Below are positions 8,121 to 14,794 of a DNA stretch of 42,771 nucleotides, one piece after another. Numbering within the stretch: the stretch's first letter is position 1; each line of letters starts with the position of its first letter. Where the stretch lies: positions 1 through 42,771 of the forward strand of contig NZ_NRRV01000046.1 of assembly GCF_016583825.1 (NCBI RefSeq). Direction: 5' to 3'. Made by a program: the position numbers and the translations under genes. The stretch is from Thiohalocapsa halophila. GTDB taxonomy: Bacteria > Pseudomonadota > Gammaproteobacteria > Chromatiales > Chromatiaceae. The notes under the pieces were generated by a model that made no database searches, was not told the origin of the DNA, and saw only the letters and a list, made by a program, of their open reading frames with translations.

Positions 8121-8984
8121 GCCGTCGGGCCTCCTTGCGTCGGCACCGACCTACGGCGCGACGCACCGGCCGCCGCCGACACGCCGTAGGTCGGCGCTGA
8201 GCGCCAGCGAAGCCCGACACCGCACGCGTCGAGCTCGCCGGAGACCGCGACCCAGGCGAGCGCGCTATCCCGCCATCGAGCACCGAAACGCCCGCACCGC
8301 ATCGTATTGGTCCGGCATGCGCACGTGCGCCGCGAGCCGTCGGGCCTCCTTGCGTCGGCACCGACCTACGGCGCGACGCACCGGCCGCCGCCGACACGCC
8401 GTAGGTCGGCGCTGAGCGCCAGCGAAGCCCGACACCGCACGCGGCGAGCTCGCCGGAGACCGCAACCCCGGCGAGCGCGCTATCCCGCCATCGAGCACCG
8501 AAACGCCCGCACCGCATCGTATTGGTCGGGCATGCGCACGTGCGCCGCGAGCCATCGGGCCTCCTTGCGTCGGCACCGACCTACGGCGCGACGCGCCGGC
8601 CGCCGCCGACACGCCGTAGGTCGGCGCTGAGCGCCAGCGAAGCCCGACACCGCACGCGGCGAGCTTGCCGGAAACCGCGATCCCGGCGAGCGCGCTATCC
8701 CGCCATCGAGCACCGAAACGCCCGCACCGCATCGTATTGATCCGGCATGCGCACGTGCGCCGCGAGCCGTCGGGCCTCCTTGCGTCGGCACCGACCTACG
8801 GCACGACGCACCGGCCGCCGCCGAGACGCCGTAGGTCGGCGCTGAGCGCCAGCGAAGCCCGACACGCCGCACGCGGCGAGCTTGCCGGAGACCGCGACCG
8901 CGGCGAGCTCGCTATCCCGCCATCGAGCGCCGAAACGCCCGCACCGCATCGTATTGGTCCGGCATGCGCACGTGTGCCGCGAGC
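8121..8984. repeat. 215-bp tandem repeat, about four units
   Basis: Units begin at 8121, 8336, 8551 and 8766, giving an exact period of 215 bp; the last unit is 2 bp longer and runs into the Uma2 gene. Each unit has two parts: about 145 bp of non-coding sequence containing 12-bp inverted arms (8146-8157 and 8183-8194 in unit 1, CCGACCTACGGC and its complement), then about 70 bp equivalent to the last ~22 codons and stop of the minus-strand Uma2 gene. Copies differ at only a few positions. The ORFs that cross the array are repeat artefacts. Confidence 0.93.
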
Positions 8985-9535
8985 AGCTCGACATCCAGCT
9001 CCGGCAGCAGGCCGCTTCTGTCGCTGAGCCGATAGCCTCTGTCTGACAGCGCACCCGGCTTCTGAAGGACATAGATCTCCAACTGTTCCCGGCGCCAGAG
9101 CCAGACCTCCGGGATGCCGAGCGCGCCGTGCAACGGCAGCTTGCTCAAGGCATTGCTGGTGTCGACTACCTCGACGACCAGATCGGGCTCCGGCTTGTCG
9201 GTGCCGATACAGTAGGACGCATCCGGCTCACCGCCGGCGCGGCCGGTGTCTTTGAGGGTGAAGCCGCCACGGCCATAGAAACGGATGCCCTTAACGTCCA
9301 GGAAAGCTTCCAACAGGTAGCAGATGGTGATCTTCCAGCTTTCGTGTGTTGGACCGACCGGCGACATGATCTCCAGGCTCCCGTCGATATAGGTGATACG
9401 CGGCGCGCGGCTGTCCGGGAAACAGGCCGACAGTTGCTCGTAGCGCGCCCACGGAACGCCTTCCAACAGGATGCGTTGGACGGGGCCGTCTTCCGGCCTC
9501 GACTGCGCAAGAGTGGGCTCGATAACGGTGCTCAT
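8912..9535 (-). CDS. Uma2 family (DUF820) putative restriction endonuclease-fold protein
   Basis: 207 residues. Uma2 proteins have a PD-(D/E)XK nuclease fold; their biological role is not settled, and many copies occur in cyanobacteria and purple bacteria. Seen here: the GEPDASYCI segment (E103, D105), the core PDLVVEV with D118 and E122, a lysine at 132, and the GIPEVWLW motif at 140-147. The last ~22 codons (MPDQYDAVRAFRRSMAG) are the part repeated downstream in the 215-bp array, where the equivalent reads AFRCSMAG. The start codon ATG at 9535 is the first in frame. It is a single gene facing away from kdsA. Confidence 0.85.
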   Translation of the reverse strand: MSTVIEPTLAQSRPEDGPVQRILLEGVPWARYEQLSACFPDSRAPRITYIDGSLEIMSPVGPTHESWKITICYLLEAFLDVKGIRFYGRGGFTLKDTGRAGGEPDASYCIGTDKPEPDLVVEVVDTSNALSKLPLHGALGIPEVWLWRREQLEIYVLQKPGALSDRGYRLSDRSGLLPELDVELLAAHVRMPDQYDAVRAFRRSMAG

Positions 9536-9689
9536 GATGCGACTCCTGGTGCTTGGCGGTTCAGGGCACGCCCAATCGTCAGTGTCTCCATAAGTCCCTG
9601 ATCATCAATCCCAAGCCTAACATTGTCCGGCACCGCCGCGGTCTGTAGCATCCGGTCGTTGACACACCTGACCGGATGCGATAAGCGAG

Positions 9690-10550
9690 ATGACCCAGCC
9701 CAGCAAGCACATCGCCGTCACCGACACCGTCACACTCGGCAACGACCTGCCCTTCGCGCTCCAGTCCGGTCCCTGCCAGATCGAGTCCCGCGAGCACGCG
9801 CTGATGCTGGCGGGCGAGATTTCAGCCATCTGCGCGGAGGTCGGGATTCCGTACATCTTCAAGGCGTCCTTCGACAAGGCGAACCGCTCCAGCCTCGCCG
9901 GCCGACGCGGCGTCGGGCTTGCGCAGGGCCTCGCCATCCTCGCCGAGATCCGCGAGACCATCGGCTGCCCCGTACTCACGGATGTGCACACCGAGGCCCA
10001 GTGCCGGCCGGTGGCGGAGGTCGCGGACATGCTCCAGATCCCGGCCTTCCTGTGCCGGCAGACGGACTTCGTGCTGGCCGTCGGTGAGGCGGCGGCGGAA
10101 TCCGGGCGCACCGTCAATGTCAAAAAGGGCCAGTTCCTGGCGCCCTGGGACATGGCCAATGTGGTCGCCAAGCTGGAGTCCACCGGCTGCACCAAGATGG
10201 CCCTGGTGGAGCGGGGTGTCACCTTCGGCTACGGCAACCTGGTGGTGGATCCGCGCAGCCTCTACGAGATGGCCAAGACCGGCTACCCGGTGGTCATGGA
10301 TGCCACGCACGCGGTGCAGATGCCGGGCGCCCTCGGCAACGCCTCCGGCGGCAAGCGCGAGTACGTGCCCGTCATCGCTCGGGCTGCGGTGGGCGTCGGC
10401 GTCGCCGGGCTGTTCATGGAAGTGCACGACGACCCGGACAACGCCGCGAGCGACGGTCCGAACTCCGTCCGCCTGGATACGCTCAAAGATTTACTCATGG
10501 AGCTGCTGGCACTGGATCGGGCGCGCAAGGCACCCATGATCGGTCACTGA
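9690..10550 (+). CDS. kdsA: 2-dehydro-3-deoxyphosphooctonate aldolase (KDO-8-P synthase)
   Basis: 286 residues (E. coli 284). KdsA condenses arabinose 5-phosphate with phosphoenolpyruvate to KDO 8-phosphate, the first committed step toward the KDO of LPS inner core, in the cytoplasm. Family motifs are intact: QSGPCQIESREHAL, IFKASFDKANRSS, PVLTDVHTEAQC, LCRQTDFVLAVG, KKGQFLAPWDM, ERGVTFGYGNLVVD and MDATHAVQMPG. The sequence retains the asparagine-type pattern in FDKANR, pointing to a metal-independent (class I) enzyme, although this was judged by eye. Unusually, kdsA is not beside pyrG or eno; its neighbours are an Uma2 gene and a coiled-coil protein. Confidence 0.97.
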   Translation: MTQPSKHIAVTDTVTLGNDLPFALQSGPCQIESREHALMLAGEISAICAEVGIPYIFKASFDKANRSSLAGRRGVGLAQGLAILAEIRETIGCPVLTDVHTEAQCRPVAEVADMLQIPAFLCRQTDFVLAVGEAAAESGRTVNVKKGQFLAPWDMANVVAKLESTGCTKMALVERGVTFGYGNLVVDPRSLYEMAKTGYPVVMDATHAVQMPGALGNASGGKREYVPVIARAAVGVGVAGLFMEVHDDPDNAASDGPNSVRLDTLKDLLMELLALDRARKAPMIGH

Positions 10551-10734
10551 CCCGATGCGCCCGCCGGCGCGCCCGGCTTTCGTTTCTTGGCGAGAAAGCA
10601 TCTCTCTGTGCTCATTGGCGAGCAGCCCGATTGTCGAGCACATTGCGTATCCTGCGGCGCGCCAAGACCGCCAGATGACTGTTACGCTGTGAGCTGCAGA
10701 CAGAGACTCTGCTGATCGCACAGAGGAGTTCACC

Positions 10735-11352
10735 ATGACGGAATCCACAACCTTGGCGCCGCGGGTCGCGACCCTCGAAGACGCCATGCAGGAGCTTGCT
10801 TTCCAGTCGGCCCGCACGCAGGAGGAGCTTGCACGGCTCAGCCGCGAGATGCGGGAGTTCAAGGACGAAATGCGCGACTTCAAAGACGAAACCCGCCGCG
10901 AGCACCGTGAGCTGAACCGCAAATGGGGCGAGATGGCCAACCGCCTCGGCACCATCGTCGAGGATCTGGTGGTACCGAGCCTGCCGCAGATCATCCGCGA
11001 GACCTTCGCCGAGGACATCGTCGACCTCTCCGTACGGCGCAGGCGCAAGCTGCCGGAAGGGCGCTCCAAGGAATTCGACGCCATCGCCGTCACGCCGACC
11101 CTCGTCTGCGTCAACAGCACCAAGGCGACGCTGCGCAGCGCCGACGTCGACCGCATGGTGGCGGAGATCGAGGAGCTGCGGGAGTTCTTCCCCAGCTATC
11201 GCGACATCCCCGTCGTCGGCATCCTAGCCACCCTGGCCGCCGAAGACGGCGTGGTGCGCTATGCGACCAAGCTCGGCTTTCTGGTGCTCGCCGTGGGCGA
11301 CGAGCTGATGGAAGTGCAGAACCCGGCCGGCTTCGAGCCCCGGCGCTGGTAG
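10735..11352 (+). CDS. Coiled-coil protein with PD-(D/E)XK-like C-terminal domain
   Basis: 205 residues. Residues about 8-68 are strongly charged heptads (EELARLSREMREFKDEMRDF), a clear coiled coil. The C-terminal half has alternating strands and helices with EFDAIAV and a strand VCVNSTKATL, arranged like the D...(E/Q)xK core of PD-(D/E)XK nuclease-fold proteins such as the DUF3782 type common in cyanobacteria and purple bacteria. An asparagine replaces the usual acidic residue before the lysine, so nuclease activity is doubtful. An excellent ribosome site (AGAGGAG at about 10722-10728) fixes the start. The function is unknown. Confidence 0.75.
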   Translation: MTESTTLAPRVATLEDAMQELAFQSARTQEELARLSREMREFKDEMRDFKDETRREHRELNRKWGEMANRLGTIVEDLVVPSLPQIIRETFAEDIVDLSVRRRRKLPEGRSKEFDAIAVTPTLVCVNSTKATLRSADVDRMVAEIEELREFFPSYRDIPVVGILATLAAEDGVVRYATKLGFLVLAVGDELMEVQNPAGFEPRRW

Positions 11353-11360
11353 CAGCCTCG

Positions 11361-11392
11361 GGCGGACTTCGCCACCGCTCGTCCACCCTACG
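11361..11392 (-). repeat. Dispersed GTAGGGTGGA hairpin element, copy 1
   Basis: On the minus strand it reads CGTAGGGTGGAC, then a purine-rich centre with AGCG, then GTCCGCC. This is the same architecture as the copies at 11471-11501 and 13636-13672. With copy 2 it forms exact 12-bp inverted arms (11381-11392 and 11471-11482). Confidence 0.75.
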
Positions 11393-11470
11393 CCGCCCGC
11401 CGCCATCGGCCCAAAGACCGTTTCTCATCATCGCGGCCGCAAGCCGGAACAGCAAACCGCACGCCGCAAC

Positions 11471-11501
11471 CGTAGGGTGGACAAGCGCAGCGCAGTCCAC
11501 C
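11471..11501 (+). repeat. Dispersed GTAGGGTGGA hairpin element, copy 2
   Basis: CGTAGGGTGGAC followed by AAGCGCAGCGCA and GTCCACC; GGTGGAC and GTCCACC can pair into a small hairpin. The orientation is opposite to copies 1 and 3. Confidence 0.8.
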
Positions 11502-11522
11502 AACGCGCACCGCCGCGAGCTG

Positions 11523-11640
11523 ATGCGCCAAGGCTTCGAGCAAGTGGATAAGCGTTTCGACGAGATGCTCAAACGCCGCGGCAGGCAATTCCTCTGGGTG
11601 ATCGGCTTCATTGCCACAAGTCGATGGCGCCGCGCATGGC
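11523..11640 (+). pseudogene. Possible remnant of a small coiled-coil membrane protein gene
   Basis: An in-frame stretch reads MRQGFEQVDKRFDEMLKRR followed by a hydrophobic run FLWVIGFIAT. This pattern (coiled coil with QVDKRF heptads, then a C-terminal transmembrane helix) is typical of a widespread small bacterial protein type. After about 11630 the frame loses all protein character. It is therefore read as a truncated remnant lying just downstream of the inverted hairpin elements, overlapping nothing else. No ribosome site is seen. Confidence 0.4.
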
Positions 11641-12675
11641 TCATGCGTCCGCTTGGCCACGGCCGCGATACTGACCCGCCAGCCGCGCGATCTCGGCCCT
11701 CAGGCCATGCGCCGCGCAAAAGCCGAGCTCTGCACTGATGCGCTCGCTGCTGTACCAGGCGTCCCCCGTGAGCTTCTGCAAGCCTGTGCTGTCGAGCGGC
11801 AGCGCCCGTCCGGCCAAACCCTGTAGCCCGTCTGCAAGCCTCGCAGCTGCCCGCAACGCCCAGAGCGGCACGGTCCAGTCGGGCACAGGCCGGCCCAAGG
11901 CCCGGCAAGACTCCTCGTACAGCCACCGCGTCGAGTAGGCCCCGCCATCGGTCACCAAATAGAGCTTGCCGGCCGCGGCGGGCTGTGTACCGGCAAGCCG
12001 AAGCGCCTTGATCACATCCGCCACATGCACAGCGGAGCGCCGATTGTGCTGCCGCGGCCAGGGCGGAAAGCGGCGCCGGGCGACCGCATCCACCAAACGC
12101 GCGATGTTGCCGGCCCCATCCAGGCCGTACACCATAGGCACCCGCAGCACACAGGTATGCACCTGCCCCGGATGGGCTGCACCGAGCGACAGCACGGCAC
12201 ACTCCGCCTCGCGCTTGGCGCGGCCGTAGAGGGTGTCGGGCGCGCAGGGCATAGCCTCGCCGGCAGCCTGTCCACTCGCGCCCGCCGCCGTGCCCATGGC
12301 CATGACGCTGCTCAGGTAGACAAGCCGCGACACCCCTGCCTTGGCGGCGGCGGCGACCAAATGCCAAGTCCCTTCGGCGCTCACCGTCCAGTGCGCCGGC
12401 TGGGCATACAGATCCTTGGCGTCCGGCGGCGGCGCATGGCTGGCCAGGTGGAGCACGACCTCGACACCCGCCAACGCCGGCGCCAAGCTATCCGGCGCGG
12501 TCAGGTCACCGCGGCTCAGCGTGACATCGGCACCAGGCCAGTGGCTGCGGGCCCGGAAAGGGTCGCGGGTCAGCACCGACACCCGGGCCTCGTCCGCCAG
12601 CAGCGCAGCCACCAGCCGGCGGCCCACGGCGCCGGTGGCCCCGGTGACCAGCACCCGGGTGCCCGCCAGCGGCAT
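11641..12675 (-). CDS. NAD-dependent epimerase/dehydratase (extended SDR)
   Basis: 344 residues from the chosen start. The Rossmann motif GATGAVG is at residues 12-18, the catalytic serine region YLSSVMAMG at about 120, and the active-site YxxxK at Tyr150/Lys154 (YGRAK). This is the extended short-chain dehydrogenase/reductase layout used for nucleotide-sugar epimerases, dehydratases and reductases. The substrate cannot be told from sequence. The start at 12675 puts the Rossmann strand at the N terminus as usual and leaves 23 bases after the upstream glycosyltransferase; an alternative ATG at 12735 would add 20 residues and overlap that gene. It is probably co-transcribed with the GT2 gene, which suggests modification of a sugar for the same glycan. 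Confidence 0.85.
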   Translation of the reverse strand: MPLAGTRVLVTGATGAVGRRLVAALLADEARVSVLTRDPFRARSHWPGADVTLSRGDLTAPDSLAPALAGVEVVLHLASHAPPPDAKDLYAQPAHWTVSAEGTWHLVAAAAKAGVSRLVYLSSVMAMGTAAGASGQAAGEAMPCAPDTLYGRAKREAECAVLSLGAAHPGQVHTCVLRVPMVYGLDGAGNIARLVDAVARRRFPPWPRQHNRRSAVHVADVIKALRLAGTQPAAAGKLYLVTDGGAYSTRWLYEESCRALGRPVPDWTVPLWALRAAARLADGLQGLAGRALPLDSTGLQKLTGDAWYSSERISAELGFCAAHGLRAEIARLAGQYRGRGQADA

Positions 12676-12698
12676 GTCCGCCGTGCCGGCGAAGCCCG

Positions 12699-13625
12699 TC
12701 ACCGGCGAGCGCTCCACAGCCGGCGCAAGCCCCATAGCCCGCCCAGCAGCGCGAAGTGCGCCCAGACGCCGCAGACCACCAGCGCATTGAACACCGCGTG
12801 ATGATCCGCCGCCTGAAACTTCTGGTAGAAGCGCAGCATGCCCCGGTGCTTATGCCACTCCACCCGCAGCGGCGCCGAGCGGCTGCAGGTGCCCTGGTGG
12901 TGCACGGCCTCCGCACCGGGCAAGAGATAGACGCCCCAGCCATGCCGGCGAAAGCGCACAAACCAGTCCAGGTCCTCACAGTGCAGGAAATAGCCTTCGT
13001 CCAGCGGCCCCACGTCGTCCAGCGCTGCCCGACGCACCAACATCAGCGAGCCGGAGATGGCCTCCACTTCAACCGGGCCGTCCGGCATGGGCTGATCGGT
13101 CAGGTCCAGGCGCCGCTCCGCCGCCAGGCGCGGCCAGATGCGGCCCAGATGCAGCAGACGCACCAGCGCCATCCACGGGTCCGGAATGCGCCGCCGGCTT
13201 GCACGCTGCTCCGAGCCGTCCGGGTCGCGAATCACGCACCCCGCCATGCCCGCCCCGGGCGCGGCATCCATGAAGTCGAGCATGTGCGCAAGCGTCCCGC
13301 GGCCGACAACGCAGTCCGGATTCAGAAACAGCACATAGGGCGCGTCGATGAGCGCCAGCGCCCGGTTGCTGCCGCGCGCGAAGCCCAGGTTCGCGCCGTT
13401 CTCCAGCACCCGCAGGCGATGATCGCCGCCCAAGCGCTCGCGCAAGTGCGCCAGGCTGCCATCGCTGCTGCCGTTGTCGCTGACGACCACCTCTACGCCG
13501 ATGCCGCTGGCGAGCACCGCCGTCACGGCCTCCGTAAGCAGCTCACCGCCGTTGTAGTTGACCACGACGACGCCGAGCCGAGCCCGCACCGCGGCAGTCG
13601 CAGGCCCGCCGCCCGTCGTGGACAT
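12699..13625 (-). CDS. Glycosyltransferase family 2 (rhamnosyltransferase-like)
   Basis: 308 residues from ATG 13625. GT2 fold: VVVNYNGGELL at the N terminus, VVVSDNGSSDGS near 47-56, ENGANLGFARGSN, and the metal-binding LNPDC at 101-105 (an NxD form of DXD). Further on are DEGYFLHCEDLDWFVRFRRHGW and the family's conserved VHHQG histidine segment. This pattern is characteristic of WbbL-type rhamnosyl/hexosyl transferases of surface polysaccharide. A longer open frame extends to 13880, but its first 85 residues look non-coding and the 13625 start gives a normal GT2 N terminus. No clear ribosome site is seen. The SDR gene follows directly. Confidence 0.9.
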   Translation of the reverse strand: MSTTGGGPATAAVRARLGVVVVNYNGGELLTEAVTAVLASGIGVEVVVSDNGSSDGSLAHLRERLGGDHRLRVLENGANLGFARGSNRALALIDAPYVLFLNPDCVVGRGTLAHMLDFMDAAPGAGMAGCVIRDPDGSEQRASRRRIPDPWMALVRLLHLGRIWPRLAAERRLDLTDQPMPDGPVEVEAISGSLMLVRRAALDDVGPLDEGYFLHCEDLDWFVRFRRHGWGVYLLPGAEAVHHQGTCSRSAPLRVEWHKHRGMLRFYQKFQAADHHAVFNALVVCGVWAHFALLGGLWGLRRLWSARR

Positions 13626-13960
13626 GGCAGGCAGGGGTGGATTTCGCTTGCGCTCATCCACCCTACAATGCCCCCGGCACCGACCGCCCCTGCTCAACCA
13701 GCACAGCCTACTCCAGCCACCGCAACACAGGCGTGTGTGCGCCCGCCATGAAACCGCTCCCGCCGTTTGCGCACCATCCGTTATGGTAGCGGAATCGGCC
13801 CTGGCCGGACGGCACAGCCCGTCGTCCGCTCGGCATCCGGGCTCGGCGCCCCGTGCACTTGACGCCGCCCGCCACCGCACCCTAGCCTCACCGCCAGCAT
13901 CGGCCCCGACGGGCCGGCCGGCAACAGATTGAGCCCTACTTAAGCCCTACAGGTCCACGC
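13626..13960. other. Divergent intergenic region with hairpin element copy 3
   Basis: Separates the minus-strand GT2 gene from the plus-strand SapC gene. It holds the third dispersed hairpin element (13636-13672) close to the GT2 start. No other gene or clear promoter was recognised; an ORF running through part of it is a GC-rich frame without protein character. Confidence 0.5.
13636..13672 (-). repeat. Dispersed GTAGGGTGGA hairpin element, copy 3
   Basis: On the minus strand it reads GTAGGGTGGAT, a centre with GAGCGCAAGCGAA, then ATCCACC. The arms GGTGGAT (13636-13642) and ATCCACC (13656-13662) pair. It lies immediately upstream of the GT2 start codon at 13625, so it would be in or near that gene's leader. 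Confidence 0.75.
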
Positions 13961-14734
13961 ATGCCCAACTGGCAACCCATTACCCAGGAGCGCCACGGCG
14001 GCAAGCACTGGCGGCGCTTCGGCAGCTATCGCTTTGCCGCCGATCGAGTCCTTGTGCCGCTTGCCGCGGCCGAGCTCTCGCGCGCCGTGATGCACCTGCC
14101 CATTGCCTTTGCCCAAACCGAGCAAGGCCCCATGCTCTGCGCCCTGCTGGGCGTGCAGCCGGACCGTAACCTCTTCGTGGGCGCCAACGGCCGCTGGCAG
14201 GGCGGCTATGTGCCGGCAGCCCTGCGCGGCCATCCCTTCGCCCTGGCACGGACCGGCGAGGACCAACTGACCCTCTGCATCGACGAAGACAGCGGCCTGC
14301 TCACCAGCCCGCCCGACGGCGAGCCCTTCTTCGGCGCCGAGGGCAAGCCCACCCAGGCCATCCAGGACGTGCTGAAATTCCTCGAGCAGACCGAGCGCAG
14401 CCGCGCGAGCGCCGCGGCGCTATGCAAGCAACTGCAAGAGGCCGGGCTGATCGCCGAGTGGCCGGTCAAGCTCAAGACCTCCGGCGGTGAGCAACCGGTC
14501 GGCGGCCTGCAGCGCGTGGACGAGTCCGCGCTCGGCGCCTGCCCTGCCGACACCCTCAAAGCGCTGCAGCAAAGCGGCGCGCTGACTTTGGCCTATTGCC
14601 AGCTGCTCTCCATTCAGCACCTCCAGCGCCTTGGCGAGCTGGCCCAGGGCCAGGCGCAGTCGGCCCAGCAACGGCGCGATGATCTGGGCTTCTTGGGCAG
14701 CGACGGCAGCCTGGACTTCTCGTCCCAGCACTGA
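13961..14734 (+). CDS. SapC family protein
   Basis: 257 residues, the normal length. The SapC family is named after a gene in the Campylobacter fetus S-layer secretion locus; its biochemical function is unknown. Recognisable features: an N-terminal HGGKHWRRFGSYRFAA segment, VLVPLAAAELSRAVMHLPIAF, and the tail LAYCQLLSIQHLQRLGELA, a typical SapC C-terminal helix. No signal peptide or membrane segment is seen, so it is expected in the cytoplasm. The gene converges on the type I secretion/glycosyltransferase operon with 60 bases between their ends; the gap has only a weak hairpin (14753-14765). Its place beside a type I system and an S-layer-like gene resembles the C. fetus arrangement. Confidence 0.88.
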   Translation: MPNWQPITQERHGGKHWRRFGSYRFAADRVLVPLAAAELSRAVMHLPIAFAQTEQGPMLCALLGVQPDRNLFVGANGRWQGGYVPAALRGHPFALARTGEDQLTLCIDEDSGLLTSPPDGEPFFGAEGKPTQAIQDVLKFLEQTERSRASAAALCKQLQEAGLIAEWPVKLKTSGGEQPVGGLQRVDESALGACPADTLKALQQSGALTLAYCQLLSIQHLQRLGELAQGQAQSAQQRRDDLGFLGSDGSLDFSSQH

Positions 14735-14794
14735 GCCCAGCAATCCCCGCGCTGCCTTAGGCAGTGCACAGGCCGTGCCTGACCCTCAGCTGGC

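Noticed and set aside
8121..8984. Possible CRISPR array
   Set aside because: The whole 215-bp unit repeats with no unique spacers, and there are no cas genes.
8026..9072. Overlapping Arg/Ala-rich open frames through the 215-bp array
   Set aside because: They are frame artefacts of repeated GC-rich DNA; each contains the same segments in shifting frames.
12756..13751. 331-codon plus-strand frame antisense to the GT2 gene
   Set aside because: His/Gln/Arg-rich shadow without domains; the GT2 motifs on the minus strand are decisive.
13626..13880. N-terminal extension of the GT2 gene at 12699
   Set aside because: The 85 extra residues are Arg/Cys/Trp-rich, overlap a hairpin element, and precede a normal GT2 N terminus at 13625.
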